In this document: positions 24,545-31,239 of the stretch, piece after piece
Numbering within the stretch: position 1 is the first letter of the stretch
Layout: each line of letters begins with the position of its first letter
DNA from: an uncultured Olsenella sp.
GTDB taxonomy: Bacteria; Actinomycetota; Coriobacteriia; Coriobacteriales; Atopobiaceae
Direction: 5' to 3'
DNA length: 37,284 nucleotides
Assembly: GCA_900314575.1 (NCBI GenBank)
Contig: OMVS01000011.1
Coordinates: 1-37,284, forward strand
Program-made: the position numbers and the translations under genes
The notes under the pieces: model-generated
Databases searched by the model: none
What the model saw: only the letters and a program-made list of their open reading frames with translations
What the model was told of the DNA's origin: nothing

Positions 24545-25210
24545 CTACAGCAGCTCGTCGAGGGTCTGGCCGTACGACGGCAGGAACTCCGCCACGAAGT
24601 CGCGGACCTCCGGCAGCTCCGCCGCCATCTGGTCCACCACCTCGCGGATGGCCTTCTCGGCCGACCTGAACTCGCCGTTGCCTCCCGCGTCCTCCTCGAC
24701 GCACTTGATGAGCGCAGAGATCTTGTCGGCCGCCTTCACGAGGCGCAGCAGGTAGGCGTCCTCGCAGCTCGCTCCGAGGACGTCCTCGTAGACGGGGCGC
24801 AGGTCGTCGGGGAGCGTAGAGAGGAGCTGCTCCTTCGCCGCGTCCTCCACCTCGCCGTACGCCTGGCGGGTGCGGCCGCTGAAGTACTTGACCGGGGTCG
24901 GCAAGTCGCCCGTGATGATCTCCGGCGCATCGTGGTAGATGCCGAGGAGGGCCGCATGCGAGGCGTCGAAGTCACGGCCGTATCTTACGTTGCCGATGAC
25001 GCAGAGCGCGTGCGCGATCTCCGCGACCTCGAGCGAGTGCTCCGCGAGGTTCTCCGGACGGGCGCTGCGCATGAGCGACCAGCGCTCGATGTAGCGCATC
25101 CGCGACAACACCGCGAAGAAGTGCGAGTCGCGCGCGGTCCCGGCGCGTGTGACCTCGGCGCGCGCGGGCTTCTCCCCTGGGGCGCACCCGCCCGTAAGAC
25201 CCTCTGCCAT
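24545..25210 (-). CDS. yfbR: HD-domain 5'-deoxynucleotidase, YfbR family
   Basis: The 221-aa protein closely follows E. coli YfbR in order: SHFFAVLSRMRYIERWSLMRSARPENLAEHSLEVAEIAHALCVIGN, then AALLGIYHDAPEIITGDLPTPVKYFSG with the HD pair, and LVKAADKISALIKCVEEDAGGNGEF. YfbR removes phosphate from deoxynucleoside 5'-monophosphates. About 20 N-terminal residues before SHFFAVL are extra relative to the E. coli protein. GGGGG lies six bases before ATG 25210; an ATG two codons upstream abuts the same box. The gene is divergent from phosphofructokinase. Confidence 0.88.
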   Translation of the reverse strand: MAEGLTGGCAPGEKPARAEVTRAGTARDSHFFAVLSRMRYIERWSLMRSARPENLAEHSLEVAEIAHALCVIGNVRYGRDFDASHAALLGIYHDAPEIITGDLPTPVKYFSGRTRQAYGEVEDAAKEQLLSTLPDDLRPVYEDVLGASCEDAYLLRLVKAADKISALIKCVEEDAGGNGEFRSAEKAIREVVDQMAAELPEVRDFVAEFLPSYGQTLDELL

Positions 25211-25558
25211 CAGCATCCCCCAGCCTACGCACCTGCGTTGGAAAGGCGTCCGAAGTGCCGGAGCCACCCGCCACGCCCCTCGGCCCAAAGACGGCCGGCC
25301 GCCGCCAGAAGACATGATACGCAACCGAGAGAGTCGGCAGGGAGCGGGCGTCCCGTCGGCGAGCGCCGGGAATCGGAACGGCGCGGCTCGGGCGGCGTCG
25401 CCCGAGCCGTCGCCCGAGCCGTCGCCCGCCACGACAGCGCTCGAATGTGCCCGACCTGGCATATTTTCGGCCGGTCGCAGAATGCCACTCCTTTTGTGAG
25501 AAACTTTTCTCATGGCGGCTCAAGCCTGCCAGACACACCCAGCGAGAGGGGCTTTCCC
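25211..25558. promoter_or_regulatory. 348-bp divergent control region between yfbR and phosphofructokinase
   Basis: GGCTCGGGCG (25385-25394) can pair with CGCCCGAGCC at 25399-25408 (four-base loop) or with an identical copy at 25411-25420, because a 12-bp unit is repeated from 25397. TGAGAAACTTTTCTCA (25497-25512) is an inverted repeat with 6-bp arms, 46 bases before the phosphofructokinase start and a possible operator. No gene is visible; I see no good -35/-10 pair. Confidence 0.5.
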
Positions 25559-26638
25559 ATGCTAAGAATCGGTCTCCTTACCAGCGGCGGCGACTGCCAG
25601 GCGCTGAACGCCACCATGCGCGGCATCGTGAAGACCATCCTCAACAACGCGAAGGAGCCGGTCGAGATCTACGGGTTCGAGGACGGGTACCAGGGCCTCA
25701 TCTACAGCAGGTTCCGCACCATGACCTGGCAGGACTTCTCCGGCGTCCTCACCCAGGGCGGCACGATCCTGGGGACGAGCCGCACGCCCTTCAAGCTGCT
25801 GGACACGCCCGGCGCAGACGGCGTCGAGAAGGTTCCGGCCATGCTGCAGACCTACCACAAGCTGCAGCTCGACTGCCTCTTCGTGCTCGGCGGCAACGGC
25901 TCCACGAAGACGGCGAGGCGCCTGAGCGACGAGGGCCTGAACGTGATCGCGCTGCCCAAGACCATCGACAACGACACCTGGGGCACCGACGTGACCTTCG
26001 GCTTCCCCAGCGCGATCGACGTCGCGACGCGCTACCTCGACGAGATCAAGACCACCGCGAGCTCCCACGGCCGCGTCTTCGTGGTCGAGATCATGGGTCA
26101 CAAGGTCGGCTGGATCCCCCTCTACGCCGGCATCGCCGGCGGCGCCGACGTCATTCTCATCCCCGAGATCCCCTACGACATCGACAACGTCATCAAGGCG
26201 ATCGAGAAGCGCAACGCCGACGGAGGCAGGTTCGCCATCGTCGCGGTCGCCGAGGGCGCGATCTCCAAGGAGGAGGCCGCGCTGCCCAAGAAGGAGTACA
26301 AGAAGGCCCTCGCGAAGCGCGCCGAGAAGTACCCCTCCATCGCCTATGCTCTAGCCGAGCAGATCGCCAAGACCGGACGCGAGGTGCGCGTCGGCATCCC
26401 CGGCCACACGCAGCGCGGCGGAAGGCCCGACGCAGAGGACCGCATCTTCGCGACGCAGTGCGGCGTCGAGGCAGCCCGTGGCTGTCTCGAGGGAAAGTTC
26501 GGCTACATGATCGCGAAGGTCAACAACAAGATGTGCCGAGTCCCGCTGAAGGAGGTCGCGGACAAGCTCAAGTACGTCGACCCCAAGAGCGACCTCGTGA
26601 GGGAGGCAAAGCTGCTCGGCATCAGCTTCGGCGACTAG
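25559..26638 (+). CDS. pfkA: Phosphofructokinase with mixed ATP/pyrophosphate-type signature
   Basis: The 359-aa protein phosphorylates fructose-6-phosphate in glycolysis. It starts MLRIGLLTSGGDCQALNATMRGIV and has VLGGNGSTKTARRL (residues 109-122), LPKTIDNDTWGTDVTFGF (132-149), the SSHGRVFVVEIMGHKVGWIPLYAGIAGGADVILIPE segment and GHTQRGGRPDAEDR. Residue 114 is Gly, as in ATP-dependent enzymes, but residue 134 is Lys, as in pyrophosphate-dependent ones, and Asn113 replaces the usual Asp. The phosphate donor is therefore open. GAGAGGGG precedes ATG 25559; the open frame continues about 1.1 kb upstream without support. Confidence 0.92.
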   Translation: MLRIGLLTSGGDCQALNATMRGIVKTILNNAKEPVEIYGFEDGYQGLIYSRFRTMTWQDFSGVLTQGGTILGTSRTPFKLLDTPGADGVEKVPAMLQTYHKLQLDCLFVLGGNGSTKTARRLSDEGLNVIALPKTIDNDTWGTDVTFGFPSAIDVATRYLDEIKTTASSHGRVFVVEIMGHKVGWIPLYAGIAGGADVILIPEIPYDIDNVIKAIEKRNADGGRFAIVAVAEGAISKEEAALPKKEYKKALAKRAEKYPSIAYALAEQIAKTGREVRVGIPGHTQRGGRPDAEDRIFATQCGVEAARGCLEGKFGYMIAKVNNKMCRVPLKEVADKLKYVDPKSDLVREAKLLGISFGD

Positions 26639-26641
26639 GGG

Positions 26642-26662
26642 CCGGGCGCGGGTGGCGCCCGG
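26642..26662 (+). terminator. Hairpin directly after phosphofructokinase
   Basis: CCGGGCGC and GCGCCCGG form an 8-bp stem around a five-base loop, starting four bases after the stop codon. No T tract follows. A second, weaker inverted repeat (AGGGCCG/CGGCCCT, 26747-26777) lies before the next gene. Confidence 0.6.
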
Positions 26663-26800
26663 GGCGCACGTCCTTGTCCGCCCGAGACGGCAGAGGACGC
26701 CCGACGCCAGCGCCGAGCGCGCCAAGCGCCGTCGTGCTACGCTTTAGGGCCGCTCCGCTTCGCGCGGGACGGCCCTACCGCTATCTCTTGGAGGCGCAGC

Positions 26801-27763
26801 ATGGATCTGAGTCAGGCAATCGAGCAGGCGAGCGCCTTCGTGATTCCCGGCTTCCTCTCCGGCGACGAGGCGCTGACCGCCGAGCGCCGCAAGAACGAGG
26901 AGGCCATCTCCCTGCTGACCGACGCATGGATGAGCGCGCCCGCCGGCTCCGAGCCCTTCTCCTTCGACCTCGTGCGCAACCTGGCTGACAGGAACCGCGC
27001 CATCTGCGACAGCTTCGGCATCGAGCGGCTCCGCAACGAGAGCGGCACCAGCCTCGCGCGCCGGCTCTCCGACGAGGACCTCATCCGCTCGGTCGCCGTC
27101 CTGCAGCACCGTCCCGTCGAGGAGGTGCGCAGGAGCGCGGGCCCGCAGGCGCGCGACCTGAACGTCGCCTACGTCGAGGCGCCCGTCTCCGGCATGATCT
27201 GCGGGATCGACCTCGAGACGACCGACCGCTACCCCGACCGCGGCTACATCATCAACGTGGGCATGGAGTTCGTGAAGCTCGCGCCGAGGGGCAAGGCGGA
27301 GCGCGGCTACGTCGCCTATTGCGGCCTGCCCGACATCTACGAGGAGAAGGGCGTGCCGCTGTCCGAGGTCCACCACATCTCGTGGGGCGACCTCGCCGGC
27401 AAGCTCCCCTTCCGCGAGAACCGCGACCTGCAGAAGGCGATTCTCAGCTCGCTGGAGACCTTCCCGTTCATGGCACACAACGCCGCGTTCGAGGACTCGT
27501 GGCTCATGCTCAACCTGGACGGGTACGCCGAGGGCAGGAAGGCAGGCCGGATCATCCCCATCGACACGCGCGACATCTGCCGCAGGATCGACCCCGAGTA
27601 TCGGACGCTTCCGCACGACTCGCGTCCTGCGACGCTCGAGAACTGGGCCCGCAGGCGCGGCACGCTGAAGAAGGACGAGAAGGAGCGCCATCTCGGCCTC
27701 GAGGACGTCGACCTCATGTTTCGAACCGTCGAGGCGGAGTTCGCGGCGCGGAACATGTTCTGA
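26801..27763 (+). CDS. DEDDh-type 3'-5' exonuclease domain protein
   Basis: The 320-aa protein has an N-terminal helical part of about 125 residues of unknown role, then an RNase T/DnaQ-like exonuclease fold: Exo I GMICGIDLETTDRYPDRGYIINVGMEF (about residue 130), Exo II MAHNAAFEDSWLMLNLDGYAEG (about 225), IIPIDTRDICRRIDPEYRTLP, and Exo III HLGLEDVDLMFRTVEAEF near the end with His and Asp in DEDDh spacing. The target, DNA or RNA, cannot be told. GGAGG lies six bases before the ATG. It may be read with the phosphofructokinase gene or from its own promoter. Confidence 0.85.
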   Translation: MDLSQAIEQASAFVIPGFLSGDEALTAERRKNEEAISLLTDAWMSAPAGSEPFSFDLVRNLADRNRAICDSFGIERLRNESGTSLARRLSDEDLIRSVAVLQHRPVEEVRRSAGPQARDLNVAYVEAPVSGMICGIDLETTDRYPDRGYIINVGMEFVKLAPRGKAERGYVAYCGLPDIYEEKGVPLSEVHHISWGDLAGKLPFRENRDLQKAILSSLETFPFMAHNAAFEDSWLMLNLDGYAEGRKAGRIIPIDTRDICRRIDPEYRTLPHDSRPATLENWARRRGTLKKDEKERHLGLEDVDLMFRTVEAEFAARNMF

Positions 27764-27788
27764 TCGCCTGGGGGGATATCATAGTGGA

Positions 27789-27840
27789 GCCGGGGTATTA
27801 TCCCGGTGGCCCCGAGCGGCCGTCCGGCCGTAGGCTGGGC
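27789..27840 (+). other. Structured spacer after the exonuclease gene
   Basis: Two further stem-loops precede the terminator at 27846: CCGGG/CCCGG around GTATTAT (27790-27806), and CGGCCG twice with two bases between, enclosed by GCCC/GGGC. Together with the terminator they could be a folded 3' UTR or a small RNA; no promoter of its own is convincing. Confidence 0.35.
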
Positions 27841-27845
27841 TTACA

Positions 27846-27883
27846 GATGAGGGCCCGGGGAGCGACTCCCCCGGGCCCTCATC
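27846..27883. terminator. Strong terminator hairpin between exonuclease and 79-aa gene
   Basis: A perfect 15-bp stem (27846-27860 with 27869-27883, core GAGGGCCCGGGG) closes on an eight-base loop and is followed on the plus strand by CTGTTT. It separates convergent genes. A third hairpin (GGCACG/CGTGCC, 27891-27914) lies nearer the 79-aa gene. Confidence 0.85.
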
Positions 27884-27960
27884 CTGTTTGGGCACGGCCA
27901 GCGATGGACGTGCCGGGTCGAACGGCTGCCACGCACTTCGCAGACGGGAGCGTGCCACCG

Positions 27961-28200
27961 CTACTTCTGCCAGGCCGCGGCCTCCTTGGCGGTGATCGGC
28001 TTGATGTCCTCGCCGTCGGCGTACTTGGACTCGGCGCCGCCCTTGCCGGTGAGGAAGAAGAAGCCGGAGCGGTTCTTGTAGAGGGCCTCCTCATAGCCAG
28101 CCGGATCGCCGAACTCGCCAAAGGTCTTGTGACCGAGCTCGACGCTCTTCTCGGTGTCGTAGACGTGACGCTTGCCCTCGAAGGTCTTGGTCTTGCGCAT
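27961..28200 (-). CDS. Small conserved-type protein, 79 aa, function unknown (mobilome-associated type)
   Basis: The protein reads MRKTKTFEGKRHVYDTEKSVELGH, then FGDPAGYEEALYKNRSGFFFLTGKGGAESKYADGEDIKPITAKEAAAWQ. The order 'YDTE...EEALYK..SG.FFL.G.GGA.SKYA....I.P.T..EA..W' resembles small proteins often found on plasmids, phages and integrative elements of Firmicutes and Actinobacteria; I know no function for them. AGGAG lies eight bases before ATG 28200. The gene stands alone. Its upstream region is AT-rich and, 130-195 bases before the start, carries three phased palindromes that could control it. Confidence 0.75.
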   Translation of the reverse strand: MRKTKTFEGKRHVYDTEKSVELGHKTFGEFGDPAGYEEALYKNRSGFFFLTGKGGAESKYADGEDIKPITAKEAAAWQK

Positions 28201-28331
28201 GATACGGACTCCTAACATACTGACTGCATGATTACAAGCAAATCTCGGCGGCAGGCAATCTGCAACCAAGCAAGCATTTTGCACGTGTTGAACATGAGGC
28301 GCAATACCTGTTCACAAAACTGTCGACTTTC

Positions 28332-28394
28332 TTGCTCGACATGTCGAGTTGGTTGCTCGACATGTCGAGTTCGTTGTTCGACATGTCGAGTTCG
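28332..28394. repeat. Three 21-bp tandem repeats each carrying a 14-bp palindrome
   Basis: CTCGACATGTCGAG occurs at 28335-28348 and 28356-28369, and TTCGACATGTCGAG at 28377-28390. Starts are exactly 21 bases apart, two turns of B-DNA, so bound proteins would lie on one face. A degenerate half-copy (TGTCGACTT) lies one period upstream at 28321. The array is 132 bases upstream of the 79-aa gene. Confidence 0.93.
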
Positions 28395-28551
28395 ATTACA
28401 TAGTCACTGGTCAGCGACTTGCGCCTACTCGACGCGTCTCTAGAACACGGGTGTCCGGCCAGGGTGACCCGGCGAGGATGCGACTTCGGGAGCCCGGGGC
28501 CCGGCTTCCGAGAAGCCCGGGGCTTGCGGCACGGGTGTCGCGATGTCACGT

Positions 28552-28610
28552 GTTGAGAAATCGTTCGTGTTGGGCCCAGCTAGGCCGGGGCACGCGAACG
28601 AAGGCTCACC
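28552..28610 (+). repeat. 59-bp element, copy 1
   Basis: The ends are GTTGAGAAATCGTTCG and CGAACGAAGGCTCACC, imperfect inverted repeats around a diverged GC-rich centre. Its reverse complement matches the element at 29906-29964 in length and at both ends, so the two copies face opposite ways on either side of degV2. Confidence 0.72.
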
Positions 28611-28630
28611 ATTCGTTGGGTATGCACCGC

Positions 28631-28726
28631 ACGGGGCAGCAGCCGCACGGGGCAGCAGCCGCATGGGGCAGCTGCCGCACGAGGCAGCAGTCGCACGGGG
28701 CAGCAGCCGCACGAGGCAGCATCGTC
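28631..28726. repeat. Six 16-bp tandem repeats
   Basis: The unit ACGGGGCAGCAGCCGC recurs six times with one or two changes per copy, the last degenerate. The period is not a multiple of three, so it is not a coding repeat. It lies 150 bases upstream of degV2. No spacers of unique sequence separate the units. Confidence 0.9.
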
Positions 28727-28877
28727 TACCGCCATGCGCCGTACCTGAGTGGAGGGCCGCTCGGCGAGATGCGGTATCTTAGGTCACGTTCGATGAGTCT
28801 GCGAGACTGTACTTCTCGTAAGGGGATTCGGCCCATGCAAGCCGCGCCGCAGGACGCGCGGCGGCTAAGGAGACCAA

Positions 28878-29822
28878 ATGGCGACCAAGTGCAACATCAT
28901 GACCGATTCGTGCTGCGACTTCTCTGCCGAGGAGGTCGAGGAGGCCGGCATCGCCTGGATTCCCTACACCTACACGGAAGCGGGCAAGGAAGACGGCCTC
29001 TCCGGCTACGACGACCTCTTCCAGTCGCGCAGCGCGCACGAGTTCTACGCGGCCATCAAGGGTGGCGCCTGCCCAATGACGTCGCAGCCGTCACAGATTG
29101 CTTACGAGCAGGCCTTCGAGCGAGTGCTCGCGACGGGCGTGCCGACCGTTCACTTCTGCCTGTCCAGCGGGATCTCCGGTTCGTACAACGGTGCCGTCAC
29201 CGCGCTCGATCGCGTCCGCGAGAAGCACGGGGGAACGCTGCCCACGCCGATCTACGTCGTCAACTGCCTCATCGGCTCGACCACCCAGAACCTCTTCATC
29301 CATCGTGCCGTCCAGAAGCGCGACGAGGGCCTCACGGCCGAGGAACTGGTCGCGTGGGCCGAGGACGCGCGCTTCCACGTGCACACCATCTTCATGGTGG
29401 ACAATCTGGACGCCCTGCACCGTGGAGGCCGCATCCCCAAGTCGGTCGCGGTCGTCGGCGGCATGCTGGACGTGAAGCCCCTCCTTACCTTCAGACTCGA
29501 CGGCTCGCTCGCCGTCATGGGGGTGGCGCGCGGACGCCGCAAGGCGATGCGGAAGATGCGCGACTTCTACGAGGCGCTCCATTTGCCCACCTGCGAGGAG
29601 AACGCCGTCGCCATCGGCGATGCGGACTGTGCGGGTGACGGCGACTCCCTGAGGGCCTCCCTCTTGGCGGGAGATGGCGACCTCAAGGTGTACCGCTCCA
29701 CCATCGGACCGACGATCGGCTGCCACGTCGGTCCCGACATGCTGTCATGCTGCTTCTGGGGCGAGGACCGGCGCACGCCTGGGTTCGACGACTCCAAGAG
29801 CAAGGGCAAGGCCTCGAAGTAG
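28878..29822 (+). CDS. DegV family fatty-acid-binding protein (FakB-like), copy 2
   Basis: The 314-aa protein has the DegV layout: CNIMTDSCCDFSAEEVEEAGIAWIPYTYTEAGKEDGLSGYDDLF, the ligand motif CPMTSQPSQIAYEQAFERVL, VHFCLSSGISGSYNGAV, DNLDALHRGGRIPKSVAVVGGMLDVKPLLTFRLDGSLAVMG, and a C-terminal STIGPTIGCHVGPDMLSCCFWG. It is clearly diverged from the copy at 17090-17944, so the two may prefer different fatty acids, as FakB1 and FakB2 do. AAGGAG lies six bases before the ATG. Unlike copy 1, no regulator is adjacent; it sits between two inverted 59-bp elements. Confidence 0.92.
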   Translation: MATKCNIMTDSCCDFSAEEVEEAGIAWIPYTYTEAGKEDGLSGYDDLFQSRSAHEFYAAIKGGACPMTSQPSQIAYEQAFERVLATGVPTVHFCLSSGISGSYNGAVTALDRVREKHGGTLPTPIYVVNCLIGSTTQNLFIHRAVQKRDEGLTAEELVAWAEDARFHVHTIFMVDNLDALHRGGRIPKSVAVVGGMLDVKPLLTFRLDGSLAVMGVARGRRKAMRKMRDFYEALHLPTCEENAVAIGDADCAGDGDSLRASLLAGDGDLKVYRSTIGPTIGCHVGPDMLSCCFWGEDRRTPGFDDSKSKGKASK

Positions 29823-29905
29823 CCGGCGGAAGCACTGCGGCCCTCGGCCAAGTACGCCGCTCGGATCACGTTCGGGACGCCACGTGAGGTGCCACGCGGC
29901 GGAAA

Positions 29906-29964
29906 GGTGAGGTTTCGTTCGCTCGTGCACGTACTTGTCGCCCGAAGGCGAACGAAAGCTCAAC
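29906..29964 (-). repeat. 59-bp element, copy 2, with 14-bp inverted arms
   Basis: GAGGTTTCGTTCGC (29909-29922) and GCGAACGAAAGCTC (29948-29961) are reverse complements with one mismatch. The element equals the reverse complement of copy 1 at 15 of the first 17 positions and 13 of the last 18. It is the main feature of the 307-bp spacer 29823-30129, which holds no visible gene and could also end degV2 transcription. Confidence 0.75.
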
Positions 29965-30129
29965 AGATGGAGTGCGGAGCAAGCGACGAGGCGTCGAGGG
30001 AAGCGGCCCCGTGGTGACGCGAACAACCGTTCGCCGATTGCGACGCTTCGCCACCCAGCGGCCACGCCAGCAGTTGTACCCTTCTGCCCACCTTCCATCG
30101 TCTGAGGGAGCACGGACGGGAGATGAGCC

Positions 30130-31239
30130 ATGTGTGGCCGGGATGTGCTGGAGATACGGCTTGACCAGGCGGTTGCGTGTGGAACTTGCCTGCGCGCGCA
30201 AAGTGACGCCGAGCGTCAGCGCCTGCGCCGCATGGTGAGGCGCGGCACCGTCACGTCGCCTGCTCGAGGGCTCTTTGTCCGGACCGAGGCGTGGACCGCA
30301 CTCAACCCGCGCGCACGCGCGCTCATGCTCATTCGCTCCATCGCGGCCCTGCATCCGGACTGGGTGTTCTGTGGCGTCAGCGCCGCAATCGTGCACGGGC
30401 TCGCCGTGTCCTTCCACTTGCTTGGGCAAGTGCACATAGCCGTGCCCCGTACACGCCACGGCAGGAGCACAAGGGTGGTCGTCCGGCACGCGATCGGAGA
30501 AGTTCCGACCGTACGAGTCGACGGCATGCTCGTGACCTCGCTTCCCCGCACCGTCGTCGACTGCTTGAGGCACCTGAGCTTCGCCGAGGGGCTCGTCATA
30601 GCAGACTCCGCGCTGCGTGCAAGCAGGATGTCTGCGGAGCCGTTCCGGGAGCTCGTCAGAAGCGCCGGCCGCGGACTGCGTGGGATTCGTCATGCCATCT
30701 CGACCATGTCTTGGGCCGACGCCAGGAGCGAGAGCGGGGGCGAGTCGCTCGCGAGGGCCGTCATGGCCGAGCTAGGATTCCGATTGCCTGAACTCCAGGT
30801 AAGCGTCATGAGCGCCTTGGGCGATGGTCACATCTACAGGCCCGACTTCACATGGAGACTCCCGACCGGCACCGTCTACGGCGAGTTCGACGGCAGGGCA
30901 AAGTATTCAGATCCTGCGATGACCCACGGTAGGTGTTCCGTCGACGTGCTGGCAGACGAACGCATTCGAGAGTCTCGGCTCGCGGCGAGCGGGCGCGTGC
31001 TGCGCCTCTCCTACGCAGACCTTCGCCCGGACCGACTGGCGAGGGTGCTGGACGCCTTCGACATACCGCATGACCGCCCGATGACCTCGCTCGACCTTCG
31101 CCCAGCATCGCTTCGCGATCACCGCGGTCCAAGCTGCCGCACGCTACGGGACGCCAACGCCCGCGCGAGCAAGCCGAGGCGGCGCAGTACCAGCCCTGCT
31201 GCAGCGTCACGACAGGAGCGCCCGTCGCCATCGCGATGA
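30130..31239 (+). CDS. AbiEi-like/DUF559-type protein (winged-helix N-terminus plus nuclease-like C-terminus)
   Basis: The 369-aa protein belongs to a type common in Actinobacteria. The N-terminal 60 residues look like the AbiEi antitoxin winged helix (LRRMVRRGTVTSPARGLFVRTEAW), the middle has HPDWVFCGVSAAIVHGLAV and VTSLPRTVVDCLRHLSFAEGLVIADSAL, and the C-terminal domain has YRPDFTWRLPTGTVYGEFDGRAKY, which resembles the D...ExDGxxKY core of Vsr/DUF559-like nucleases. The last 50 residues are Arg/Ser-rich and probably disordered. No AbiEii toxin partner is adjacent, so it may act alone; a defence role is inference. GGGAG lies seven bases before ATG 30130. Confidence 0.75.
   Translation: MCGRDVLEIRLDQAVACGTCLRAQSDAERQRLRRMVRRGTVTSPARGLFVRTEAWTALNPRARALMLIRSIAALHPDWVFCGVSAAIVHGLAVSFHLLGQVHIAVPRTRHGRSTRVVVRHAIGEVPTVRVDGMLVTSLPRTVVDCLRHLSFAEGLVIADSALRASRMSAEPFRELVRSAGRGLRGIRHAISTMSWADARSESGGESLARAVMAELGFRLPELQVSVMSALGDGHIYRPDFTWRLPTGTVYGEFDGRAKYSDPAMTHGRCSVDVLADERIRESRLAASGRVLRLSYADLRPDRLARVLDAFDIPHDRPMTSLDLRPASLRDHRGPSCRTLRDANARASKPRRRSTSPAAASRQERPSPSR

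Larger units (their letters stand above)
28201..28877. other. 677-bp repeat-rich intergenic region
   Basis: No gene is credible here. From the left it holds an AT-rich leader of the 79-aa gene (28201-28331), three 21-bp tandem repeats (28332-28394), a duplicated AGCCCGGGG (28487-28523), a 59-bp element (28552-28610), six 16-bp tandem repeats (28631-28726), and the leader of degV2. Composition shifts from AT-rich to GC-rich near 28400. Confidence 0.8.

Noticed and set aside
24443-25558. Upstream extension of the phosphofructokinase frame
   Set aside because: The family N-terminus begins exactly at ATG 25559 with a good ribosome binding site; the extension is antisense to yfbR.
28335-28390. 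LexA (SOS) boxes
   Set aside because: The actinobacterial box has GAAC and GTTC half-sites separated by four bases; these palindromes are TCGACATGTCGA without that spacing.
28201-28400. Chromosomal origin or DnaA-box cluster
   Set aside because: Only loose matches such as TGTTCACA; no cluster of TTATCCACA-like boxes and no dnaA or dnaN nearby.
28332-28726. CRISPR array
   Set aside because: The 21-bp and 16-bp repeats are contiguous, without unique spacers, and no cas gene is present.
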